Below the pieces are notes generated by a model that did no database searches, was not told where the DNA came from, and saw nothing but the letters and a program-made list of their open reading frames with translations. A stretch of DNA of 64,000 nucleotides from contig JAHDIN010000005.1 in assembly GCA_020630775.1 (NCBI GenBank), forward strand, positions 25,463 through 89,462. The letters are read 5' to 3'. The position numbers and the translations under genes were made by a program. Shown here piece after piece: positions 16,882-25,800 of the stretch (within the stretch, counting starts at the first letter, position 1; every line of letters begins with the position of its first letter). Origin of the DNA: Saprospiraceae bacterium. Lineage in GTDB: Bacteria; Bacteroidota; Bacteroidia; Chitinophagales; Saprospiraceae.

Positions 16882-17807
16882 TTAGCTTCAGCATTTAAGT
16901 CTACAGTATATCCATTAAGCCAATCTTTTACGGACATCTTCTTTTTACCTGTCATCTGTAATTCATCCAAGTAAATACTTCCATCTTTACAGTAGATTTT
17001 AAAGTAAGATTTTTGATCAGTTTCAACAGTGCCTGTTGATTTACTGTGCGTTTCAATTTTAAAGTTGCTCTTATATACTTTTATTTTCTTACCAGTAAGA
17101 TTAAACCAAGCGCATGGATATTGGCTAAGGCCTCTTATTAAGTTGTGAATAGATTGAGCACTTTTGGAGAAGTCTATTTTGGTGTTATCAGGATTTAATT
17201 TAGGAGCATGTGTGGCAGCTGTGTCTTCTTGAGCATGTAGATCAATTTGTCCTAATTCTATGCCTTTCACCGTTTCATATATAACATCAGCTGCAATAAA
17301 TTTCATTCGATCATGCACTGCAGTTGCATTATCGCTAGGGTAGATTTTTATTCTTTTTTGTATAGCTATGGACCCCGTATCTATTTCATGCTTTAGCTTG
17401 AAACTTGTTACACCAGTTTCTTGATCTCCATTAATTATAGACCAATTTATCGGAGCAGCACCTCTGTACTTTGGTAATAAAGAACCATGAAGATTATATG
17501 TCCCTAAAGGTGGCATATTCCAAACTACTTCAGGAAGCATTCTGAATGCAACTACAATTTGCAGATCTGCTTTCAAAGATCGGAGCTCTTCAACAAATTG
17601 TTTATTCTTAAGATTAGGTGGTTGAAGGATGTTTATTCCTTTTAATTGTGCAAACTTTTTTACGGCAGACTCAATTTTAACTTTTCTGCCTCTGCCGCCC
17701 CATTTATCCGTAGAAGTTATGACTCCGGCAATATCATAGCCCGCATTATATAGAATTTCCAGCGTCGGTACTGCAAATTCTGGTGTTCCCATGAAAATAA
17801 TCCTCAT
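16878..17807 (-). CDS. fmt: Methionyl-tRNA formyltransferase
   Basis: Adds a formyl group from 10-formyl-tetrahydrofolate to initiator Met-tRNA. It has 309 residues, as in the family. The catalytic trio is N105, H107 and D143, within NLHGSLLPKYRGAAP and EIDTGS. The N terminus MRIIFMGTPEFAVPTL is characteristic, and a C-terminal OB-like tRNA-binding domain begins around residue 205. It is divergent from the OmpA-like gene and convergent with the small peptide gene. The usual partner gene def is not adjacent. Confidence 0.96.
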   Translation of the reverse strand: MRIIFMGTPEFAVPTLEILYNAGYDIAGVITSTDKWGGRGRKVKIESAVKKFAQLKGINILQPPNLKNKQFVEELRSLKADLQIVVAFRMLPEVVWNMPPLGTYNLHGSLLPKYRGAAPINWSIINGDQETGVTSFKLKHEIDTGSIAIQKRIKIYPSDNATAVHDRMKFIAADVIYETVKGIELGQIDLHAQEDTAATHAPKLNPDNTKIDFSKSAQSIHNLIRGLSQYPCAWFNLTGKKIKVYKSNFKIETHSKSTGTVETDQKSYFKIYCKDGSIYLDELQMTGKKKMSVKDWLNGYTVDLNAEAN

Positions 17808-17879
17808 TTTAAAGCGCTACTCTTTATTTAAAGCCAATAAAATTATAATTTTCGATTCCTTTAATAACATCCTGTTCTC

Positions 17880-19415
17880 ATGAAATACATATTATCCCTT
17901 ATCTTGATATGTTTCCTATCTTCTTATGCTTACTCACAAAACGTTATTATTGATGGCTATACCTTTGAAACTGGTAACAGAGGGTATATCGCCAATGCGA
18001 AGGTAACAGTTAAAAGTGGAGATAAAGTTTTAAAAACCTCTATTGCAGATAATGAAGGTCATTTTGTTATCACTGTTCCAGAAAAAAGCGATTATACCTT
18101 GGAGGTCACCGCTGACTTGTATGAAGATTTAATCATGCAAGTTAGTGGCAGTTCAAAAAATTCAGAAGGCAAGATATTTACCAAGGTTCAAATGAAAAGA
18201 TTGCCAGGTTATTTATTCGAGGTAACCTTAGCAGATTCCAGAAAAGACGAGAATGTGGTCGTAGATGCGATACAAGGGGCTAGAATTGATGTTTTTAATA
18301 ACACCACCTTTGAGGAAGTATTTGTTTTATATGACCATCCTGATCCTCAATTTCAAGTACCATTATTTAAAGGTAATCACTATACTGTTTTGGTTAGAAA
18401 GGAAGGGTATATAGCAAAGCGTATTGAAGCATTCGTTGATGTAGAAGGATGTATTCTTTGTTTTGAAGGGCTTGGAACAATTACACCTGGCGTAGCTGAT
18501 AATTTAAGTCGAGGTAATCAAATTGGTGTTCTATTAGCTAATGTGTCACTTGAGAAAGTATTCTCTGGAAAGACAATTGTTCTTAAGGATTTGTACTATG
18601 ATTTTGCTAAAGCTTTTTTGAAGCCTGGTGCTAAGAAAGAATTAGACAAGCTTGTCTTATTAATGAATGATAACCCAGAGATTAAAGTAGAATTGGGTGC
18701 CCATACCGATTCAAGAGGGGCTGCGGATAAAAATCAAACACTATCGCAAAGAAGAGCTCAAAATGCAGTGAATTATTTAGTTAAAAAAGGTATTGCTGAA
18801 GAACGCATTATCGCTTATGGTTATGGTGAAACGCAATTGAGAAATGAATGCAAAGATGGGGTGCAATGTACTGAAACTGAACATGCATATAATAGACGGA
18901 CTGAGCTTAAGATTCTTGATGTTGCTAAGACAGAGGAACGTGTAAAATCTCTAGCAGAATTAAAAATGCTTGAAAAGGGTGAAAAGGAATTGGCAGACTT
19001 CGCTTTTTCGGGAGTGGTAGAAGTGAAAGATGATGAAACATTAGAAGAGGCTCAAGAGGCAAAGGAAGCTATGGATAAGGTCATTGAAAGTGAAGTGAAG
19101 CCATTAGAAATAGAGGAAGAAGTAGTTGAAGCGTCAGCAGTGAATTCTGATAAGGTCAGTAGTGAAATGACAGATAAAGATTTAATTTTTTATAAGATTA
19201 TCATCCATAGTTCAGCTGAACCATTGTCAAAAACAGACAAGTTATATACGACTCATTCAGATCTCATAGAAGTGAAAACAGATAACGAGTATAAATATCT
19301 TGTTGGTAATTTCGAAGGATTAAAGGAGGTAAGTAACTATCTAAATACGACGATTAAAATGGTCTATCCCAAAGCACAGATAGTTAAATTTAAAGATGGT
19401 CAAATTATAAAGTAA
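17880..19415 (+). CDS. OmpA-family outer-membrane protein with carboxypeptidase-regulatory-like and SPOR-like ends
   Basis: A 511-residue exported protein: signal peptide to about residue 19 (SSYAYSQ), an N-terminal beta-sandwich (about 22-110, GYTFETGNRGYIANAKVTV) of the carboxypeptidase-regulatory-like type, a second sandwich, then an OmpA C-terminal peptidoglycan-binding domain at about 237-350 (LYYDFAKAFLKPGA, GAHTDSRGA, LSQRRAQNAVNYL, YNRRTELKI). A Glu-rich linker follows, and the last 75 residues resemble a SPOR-like fold (YKYLVGNF, YPKAQIVKFKDGQ). Proteins of this layout tether the outer membrane to peptidoglycan. The SPOR-like assignment is weaker than the OmpA one. Confidence 0.87.
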   Translation: MKYILSLILICFLSSYAYSQNVIIDGYTFETGNRGYIANAKVTVKSGDKVLKTSIADNEGHFVITVPEKSDYTLEVTADLYEDLIMQVSGSSKNSEGKIFTKVQMKRLPGYLFEVTLADSRKDENVVVDAIQGARIDVFNNTTFEEVFVLYDHPDPQFQVPLFKGNHYTVLVRKEGYIAKRIEAFVDVEGCILCFEGLGTITPGVADNLSRGNQIGVLLANVSLEKVFSGKTIVLKDLYYDFAKAFLKPGAKKELDKLVLLMNDNPEIKVELGAHTDSRGAADKNQTLSQRRAQNAVNYLVKKGIAEERIIAYGYGETQLRNECKDGVQCTETEHAYNRRTELKILDVAKTEERVKSLAELKMLEKGEKELADFAFSGVVEVKDDETLEEAQEAKEAMDKVIESEVKPLEIEEEVVEASAVNSDKVSSEMTDKDLIFYKIIIHSSAEPLSKTDKLYTTHSDLIEVKTDNEYKYLVGNFEGLKEVSNYLNTTIKMVYPKAQIVKFKDGQIIK

Positions 19416-19451
19416 CTATACCATTGAGCTATTTAACCGCAGTGAAATGTG

Positions 19452-20012
19452 TTAAAAGTTGATGACTAGGTTAAGACCGGGAGAAGGGTCATATAGTCTA
19501 AAGCTTACTTCAAGATCATCCTCGACATCAAATTCGATAAGATGTCTATCAACAAATGCATCTGCAGCTGCGATGATATGAATACCTGCTAAAATGACCC
19601 AAGCGTAGTCTTTATTTTGACGTGCATTATTACGAATTCTTCTTGTGCTTTCTAAAGTAAGATTGGCATTAATGGTCGGTGGATTACCGCTGACGACACT
19701 TCTATACTCGGTGTCCCATGTTTGAAACTGATCTATCCTATAAATTAAATAATATATACCTGCTACTTCGGCACCTACAAATAAAGGGGCTTTCCACCAA
19801 CGTTTATTATATGCCTGTCCTGCGCCTGGTATAATAATAGAGTAGAGTGCGGCCTTACCTGGATTGCCATCAAACATTTGAAATATGCCATAGCCGTCAT
19901 CTGTGTCTGTCTGGCCAGGATTTATCTTTTCAACATTGATAAGTGTATCACTTTGGCATAGTGCTATTTGGCTAAGCCATAAAGTTGTACAAATTATCAG
20001 CGCGTATTTCAC
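19452..20012 (-). CDS. DUF5683 family membrane protein
   Basis: A 186-residue protein with a signal peptide and the DUF5683 block NPGKAALYSIIIPGAGQAYNKRWWKAPLF, followed by one or two membrane segments (GAEVAGIYYLIY; YAWVILAGIHIIAAADAFVD). The family is widespread in Bacteroidota, usually next to parB-parA as here, with unknown function. I read the start as GTG at 20012. A perfect TAAATTTG box ends 4 bases before it, so the transcript may have almost no leader. Confidence 0.85.
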   Translation of the reverse strand: MKYALIICTTLWLSQIALCQSDTLINVEKINPGQTDTDDGYGIFQMFDGNPGKAALYSIIIPGAGQAYNKRWWKAPLFVGAEVAGIYYLIYRIDQFQTWDTEYRSVVSGNPPTINANLTLESTRRIRNNARQNKDYAWVILAGIHIIAAADAFVDRHLIEFDVEDDLEVSFRLYDPSPGLNLVINF

Positions 20013-20016
20013 AAAT

Positions 20017-20024
20017 CAAATTTA
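20017..20024 (-). promoter_or_regulatory. Candidate -7 box for the DUF5683 gene
   Basis: TAAATTTG matches TAnnTTTG exactly and ends 4 bases before the GTG start, implying a leaderless or near-leaderless transcript. Confidence 0.45.
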
Positions 20025-20095
20025 AGTTTTAATGGTAGAGCTTGTTGGAGTTTATGATTTTTTTAATCATTATAGTCAGCTCTAGTGATTACATT

Positions 20096-21001
20096 TTAGT
20101 CCATCATTGAATCAATGATGTCATTAAATTGATCATCTGAATTGAAATGAATCATAATTTTACCTTTACCGGCGTTGGATCTTTTTATATCTATTTTAGA
20201 GCCGAAATGCAATGAAAGTCGATCCCTTATTTTTTTAACTTCAGGATGCATTTTATCCGCTTTCTTCTTCTTGGATTTATTGGCTCCTGCTTTGGCTTGT
20301 TTTACTAGTTTTTCAGCGTTTCGAACAGACAGTTTTTCTTTTAATATTTTTTTAAAGAAGTAAAGTTGCTTACTCTTATCTGAAACCGATAGTAATGCTT
20401 TAGCATGCCCCATACTAATATCCTGAGATTTTAACGCGGACTGTATGTCTGGAGGTAATTTGAGAAGGCGTATATAATTGGTAACGGTACTTCTTTCTTT
20501 GCCAACTCTTTGAGCTAATTCATCATGCTGCAAATCACATTCGTCGATCAATCTTTGGTAAGAGATAGCCACTTCTAAAGCATTTAAATTGCTTCTTTGG
20601 ATATTTTCTACTAGAGCCATTTCTAGTAGACCTTGATCGTCGGCAATTCTTATGTATGCGGGTACTTTTTTAAGTCCTGCTAATTTCGATGCACGCCATC
20701 TTCTTTCACCTGATATGATTTGATATTCTTCCTTTCCTAAATATCTTAATGTGATAGGCTGAATGATGCCCAAAGTTTTTATTGACTGGGCTAATTCTAA
20801 TAATTCTGTTTTGTCGAATTCTATTCTTGGTTGAAAAGGATTGGGAGAAATCTTTTTAATATCTACTTCAGCAATAGATTTACTTAAGGATTCTACAACC
20901 TTTTCTTTCCTAGCTTTTGAAACTGGTTTATCGCCTTTTTCAATATTGCCTAGAAGGGCTCTTAAACCTTTGCCTAATTGTTCTTTCTTTTTCTTAGTCA
21001 T
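20096..21001 (-). CDS. parB: Chromosome-partitioning protein ParB
   Basis: CTP-dependent DNA clamp that loads at parS sites and recruits condensin and ParA. It has 301 residues. The N-terminal GLRALL peptide is the ParA-stimulating type; the ParB/Srx domain holds ISPNPFQPR and the CTP-binding GERRWRA box; an HTH follows (LAQRVGKERSTVTNYIRLLKLP, then ISMGHAKALL). A Lys-rich linker leads to the dimerisation domain. It lies 10 bases downstream of parA. No convincing parS palindrome was spotted in the window. Confidence 0.95.
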   Translation of the reverse strand: MTKKKKEQLGKGLRALLGNIEKGDKPVSKARKEKVVESLSKSIAEVDIKKISPNPFQPRIEFDKTELLELAQSIKTLGIIQPITLRYLGKEEYQIISGERRWRASKLAGLKKVPAYIRIADDQGLLEMALVENIQRSNLNALEVAISYQRLIDECDLQHDELAQRVGKERSTVTNYIRLLKLPPDIQSALKSQDISMGHAKALLSVSDKSKQLYFFKKILKEKLSVRNAEKLVKQAKAGANKSKKKKADKMHPEVKKIRDRLSLHFGSKIDIKRSNAGKGKIMIHFNSDDQFNDIIDSMMD

Positions 21002-21011
21002 ACGAAATTAT

Positions 21012-21791
21012 TTAGGCGTGAGATAAAGATTCATTTTTGGTAATGAATTCGTGAGCTAAATTCAAGAAGTTCTTAGCACCTTTACTCGAAACATCATATA
21101 GTATAACTGGCTTACCTACACTTGGTGCTTCTCCGATCTTTGAATTTCTATGAATGATTGTGTCAAATATTTTATCAGATAACATTTCATGCACCTCTTC
21201 AACAACCATTTTAGCCATTCTTAATCTCTTATCAAACATAGAAAGGACGATGCCTTCAATTTCTAGTTTTGGATTTAAGCTGTCTCTGACTAGGCCTATT
21301 GTGTTTTTTAATTTACCTAATCCTTGTAAAGAAAAGACTTCACATTGCACAGGTACTAATACAGAGTCAGCTGCTGACAAAGCATTGACAGTAATGATAC
21401 CCAAAGAGGGTAGACAGTCTATGAAGATATAGTCATAGTCCTCTTTGATTTGATCTACTACAGATTCTAAAACATATTCTCTGTTTTCGATTTCTGCTAA
21501 TTCTAATTCTGCTCCTACTAGATCAATACTTGCTCCAAGGATATCTAGGTTTTCAATTTCAGTTTCTTTAATAGCCTCCTTAGGATCTATGTCATTAATG
21601 AGGCAGTCGTATATGGTTGGGCCATAATCGTCTGGATCAAAACCTAAACCAGAAGTCGCATTAGCTTGCGGGTCGCAATCAATTAAAAGCACACGTTTGT
21701 CAAGTATGGCCACAGCAGCAGCTAAATTTATCGCTGTAGTAGTTTTTCCAACACCACCTTTTTGATTGGCTATAGTTATAACTTTTCCCAT
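21012..21791 (-). CDS. parA: Chromosome-partitioning ATPase ParA/Soj
   Basis: Walker-type ATPase that binds DNA nonspecifically and drives origin segregation with ParB. It has 259 residues and opens with the deviant Walker A KGGVGKTT ([21 protein letters not shown]), then the DCDPQANAT block, and a Walker B-like [13 protein letters not shown]. The length without an N-terminal HTH fits the chromosomal Soj type. Its ATG overlaps the stop of the upstream UPF0173 gene by one base (TAATG), so the three genes probably form one transcript. Confidence 0.96.
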   Translation of the reverse strand: MGKVITIANQKGGVGKTTTAINLAAAVAILDKRVLLIDCDPQANATSGLGFDPDDYGPTIYDCLINDIDPKEAIKETEIENLDILGASIDLVGAELELAEIENREYVLESVVDQIKEDYDYIFIDCLPSLGIITVNALSAADSVLVPVQCEVFSLQGLGKLKNTIGLVRDSLNPKLEIEGIVLSMFDKRLRMAKMVVEEVHEMLSDKIFDTIIHRNSKIGEAPSVGKPVILYDVSSKGAKNFLNLAHEFITKNESLSHA

Positions 21792-22471
21792 TAGAGTGTT
21801 ATCGTTTCTCCAATTTTTGGTAATAATAATTTTTTGCCTGCATTCTTAAATGCCTGAATCGCTTTAGAAGTATCTATTTCAATATAAGGAAATGTATCAT
21901 AGTGGCAACCGATAATGGTGTCACATTCAATCATTTTAGCAGCTATAACCGCGTCTTCGTATCCCATTGTGAAATTATCACCAATAGGTAGGACGGCAAA
22001 ATCCAGCTTAGGACAAGTCATCGGTATTAATTCCATATCTTTTGTCAATGCTGTATCTCCAGCAAAATAAAAGCAACTGTCTTCATTCCAAACCACAAAA
22101 CCGCCAGGGTTACCTCCATAGCTGCCATCTGGCAAACCAGAAGTATGAATGGCGTTCACATATTTGACATAACCGAAATCAAACTGCCATTTTCCACCAT
22201 GGTTCATCGGGTGTCCTTTTAAGTCTTTGGCACCGTACCATTGAACAATCTCGTAATTAGATATGATAGTTTTACCTGTCCTTTTTGCTATAGATTCTAC
22301 ATCAGCGACATGATCTCCATGCCCATGAGATACCAAGATATAGTCAGGGTTTAAATCGTCAGGATTTAATGTTGTTGCTTTTGGATTACCAGTAATAAAA
22401 GGATCGAAAAGTAGTTGTGTGCCATGGAAATCAAGGAGAAATCCCATGTGACTAAGGTAAGTCAGCTTCAT
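21791..22471 (-). CDS. UPF0173-type metal-dependent hydrolase
   Basis: Metallo-beta-lactamase-fold protein of 226 residues. The metal ligands lie in [11 protein letters not shown]; further ligands include HTSG (around 110), [10 protein letters not shown] and GCHYDTFP. Members of this group are named metal-dependent hydrolases with unknown substrate. It is first in the transcript with parA and parB. A TATATTTG box at 22498-22505 lies 26 bases before the start. The neighbour upstream is a MITE-like repeat. Confidence 0.88.
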   Translation of the reverse strand: MKLTYLSHMGFLLDFHGTQLLFDPFITGNPKATTLNPDDLNPDYILVSHGHGDHVADVESIAKRTGKTIISNYEIVQWYGAKDLKGHPMNHGGKWQFDFGYVKYVNAIHTSGLPDGSYGGNPGGFVVWNEDSCFYFAGDTALTKDMELIPMTCPKLDFAVLPIGDNFTMGYEDAVIAAKMIECDTIIGCHYDTFPYIEIDTSKAIQAFKNAGKKLLLPKIGETITL

Positions 22472-22497
22472 ATGAATAGATTCTTGTTAAGAACGTC

Positions 22498-22505
22498 CAA
22501 ATATA
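22498..22505 (-). promoter_or_regulatory. Candidate -7 box for the UPF0173-parA-parB transcript
   Basis: TATATTTG, an exact TAnnTTTG match, 26 bases before the ATG. No clear -33 element. Confidence 0.45.
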
Positions 22506-22571
22506 AGGAGCTTTAAGGATATGTGTGGTGATGTTGGTAAATAGTAAGCCTCCTCCATTATTCCCTAAGTT

Positions 22572-22798
22572 ATACTATTTATGTTTTATATTGTCTCATT
22601 GGATTTGAATAAATAATGAAGAAGTTTAAGGCATGAGCGAATGATTTCGCGAAGCGAACCGAGTATGCTCGGAAAGAGCGAACCATGAAATGGATGGGCT
22701 GGCTCTAAAAACATAGCTTTGCTATGGTGAGGCTTTCTAACGAAGAAATTCAAAATTATTTATCAATTATATGGGACAATTATAACCATAAATAGTAT
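22572..22798. mobile_element. MITE-like element with 28-bp imperfect terminal inverted repeats
   Basis: The left end ATACTATTTATG... (22572-22599) and the complement of the right end (22771-22798) agree at 23 of 28 positions. The 227-bp interior has no gene. It contains several small palindromes: TTCGCGAA/GCGAA, CCGAG-TATG-CTCGG and CATAGC-TTT-GCTATG (22712-22726). The shape suggests a non-autonomous mobile element or a structured intergenic repeat. It fills most of the 22472-22874 gap. Confidence 0.6.
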
Positions 22799-22821
22799 TA
22801 CTAGTCTCAGCGACTATCAAT

Positions 22822-22853
22822 AAAAAAAGGGCGACACCTAAGCATCGCCCTTT
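22822..22853 (-). terminator. Intrinsic terminator of the HYR/lectin gene
   Basis: Read leftward, AAAGGGCGA and TCGCCCTTT form a 9-bp stem with a 10-nt loop, followed by a T7 run. It starts 21 bases after the stop codon at 22875. Confidence 0.85.
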
Positions 22854-22874
22854 CAATCAAACCAACTTTATAAT

Positions 22875-25800
22875 CTAGTGATTAATTGTAATCTTTTTAG
22901 TAGTTACATTTCCATCAGCTTCTGCAATTCTTAATAAGTACATTCCATTTTGAATATCGGCAACTTCAATAGTGTTACTATAATCAATATTATTAAGTGA
23001 TCTAATCACTTTTCCTTCAATTGAGAATAAACTTACTTCTATGACGTTATCTGGATTTTCAATATTAATAGTTAAGTATTCTGATACTGGGTTAGGGAAT
23101 ACCTCAAAATTGTTATCAACTTGCTCAGCACTTAATAATACGGCATCATTAATATTGTATCTTTTTTCGATATCGTTAGTATTTGTTATATCGTTATCTG
23201 TATCTACGAAGATGCAGTAATCTTCCGTTTCTCCATGAGGGAATACTTCACATGGTGATTTTGGATATCCACCTGGCTTCATAGCGATTCTCATAACTGT
23301 ATTGCCTCTCCATAAAGTGTAAGGCGTTGTTACAGTTCCTGATAAAACATTATTGCCACAACCATAGGCGATAAATTCACCTGAATCCGTAAAGTCACCA
23401 TCCATGTTATAATCTATCCAAACTTTCCAGTAAACTTTAGAAGCCGCTACACCAGCAAAGCCAGGATCTAAAATTAATGGATACGAAGTGTTAGGTTGAA
23501 CAGTAACACAACCTGCGTTTGTAAAGTCTTTATATCCGCCGTTTGAGCCAGAATGACTATTTAATGCGCCAAATACAATTGATTCAATAAAGTAGTGGTT
23601 TCCATTTTCTCCTCCTGAAGTGCAATATCCATTACCTACAGGTATTGATGCTACGTTGATATCAAAAGAACATGTTTCAACATTGCCGCATCCGTCTGTT
23701 GCTCTGTAGGTCACCGTATGAGAAGAACCAGGTGCTAATACGCTTCCAGAAACTGGACCACCTATTTGCTCTACATTGATGCATCCTGGTAGCTCCATGA
23801 TGTATTCTAAAGCAAAGTGATTGTATTGATCATTCCATTGACCATTATTCAACATCTCCACATAGTCTTGAGAATTGTTGTAGTTATTAGGTTGTCCAGG
23901 ATACCAATTTGTATAGTTCAATGCATCTCCATTTACCCAAGAGAAATTACCTTCAGAAGCTGCGTCAGAGCAGCCTATCCATGCTGATTGCAAGGTCAAT
24001 ATATTGGCTAAGAAAGCATTTTCTTGCGCTGAATTTATGACTGCTAAATGTCCGCCGTTAGCTTGACAGTGCTGTTGCGCTGCTGGCCATGTAGCTGGAT
24101 TTAGTGAACAATAATAATGATGTCCACCAAATGATCCCATATACATGAAACCTGGAATATCTTGTCCACTTTGACTGCAGTTTGAGCAGCAACTAGAAGC
24201 GGTTGGTGCATTCCATGTAACAGGGATACCATTTGTATTTGCAGGAGCTGAAGTATTTATATCATTAGGGCAATGAATACTAATGCCCCCTTCTACTGTA
24301 ATTGTAAAGCTACATCTATCGTTAGATCCACAAGCATCACTGGCTTCATATACCACTTCATATGTACCTCCAGGTAAAAATTCACCTGGTTTTGGTCCAG
24401 ATATTTGATTTACATTATTACAAGGTTTTTCCATGATAAACTCCAACTTGTAAGTACAGTATTGATCATTCCATTGACCATTGTTCAGCATCTCAACACA
24501 GTGTTGGCTACCATTGTAGTTATTTGGTTGACCTGGATACCAGTTATTGTAATTTACTGGCGAACCATCTGACCACTCAAATGATCCATTTGATCTATGT
24601 AATCCTATCCAAGCTGATTGGATAGTTAAAATATTTGCTAAGAATTGATTTTCTTCTGCAGAATTGATACTTGCTAAATAACCACCATTTTGCTGGCAAA
24701 TAGCGTTTGCATCATTCCAAGTTGCATTAGATAATGAACAGTAATATTGATTACCATTTAATGTACCCATGTAAATAAATCCTGGAATATGTTCTGCATT
24801 TGTGCAATTGCTACAAGTGCCTTCATATACAGGCGGTGCCCAGTCAACAACTGAACCACCATTGTTTCCGCATTGTACAACAATGTCTGAAGGACAAGTT
24901 ATAGATCCAGGGATGTTTACTGCAACTGTAAATGAACATGTTGAAATATTACCACAACCGTCTTGTGCTGTGTAAACAACACCAGTCGTACCTATAGGGA
25001 ATACCGTACCTGGGTTGAAGTTGCTATTCAATGTTACACTACCACAGTTATCAGTTGCGGAAGGTGCCGTCCAAGTGATGGCCGTGTTCGCATTACTTAC
25101 AACTATGTCAGATGGACAATTAGTAATCACTGGAGCTGTATTATCTACAGCTGCAATATTTTGTATACATGTAGCTTCTAAATTGCTGCCATTATTATAC
25201 GAGGCTTTCCAAACTCTCAAAACAGCTCTTGTGCAACTATTGCCGGTTTCTACTTGATCCTGATATGTAATAATTGGAGCAGGACAATTTGGACCGCCAG
25301 TCGCAGTCGCTGTGCCTAATAGACTTGGAGATGTATCTGCATTTACACACACTGCTTGGTCTGCAGGACAACTAATGGTTGGTGCAGTGGTACATCCTTG
25401 AGCGCAACTTACTGTAACGCTAAATGAACAAGTCGCTGTATTATTGCATCCGTCAGTAGCTGTGTATGTTATAGTATGTGTGCCTTCAGCGAATGAACTT
25501 CCATTTACAACAAAAGCACCATTTTGATTTACAGCGCTCAATGAAGGCGTTACACAATTGTCAGTAGCCATTACATTCGACCAAGTAACTGGAACCGTAC
25601 AATTTGTTCCTGTTCCAGAAACTACAAATGAACTAGGACAAGAAATAAAACTAGGTGCAACATTATCTTGGAGTGTAATAGTTTGAACGCAAGAAGTTGA
25701 TAATGCACTATTTGCAGGATCAGATGCTGTCCAAGTTCTATTAATTGTTTTTGCATTTACACATGGCCCATTGCTTATTATAGCATCACTAAAAGTAACA

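Noticed and set aside
19400..22500. A parS site near parA-parB
   Set aside because: No 14-16-bp palindrome of the GTTTCACGTGAAAC type was found by eye; absence is not proven.
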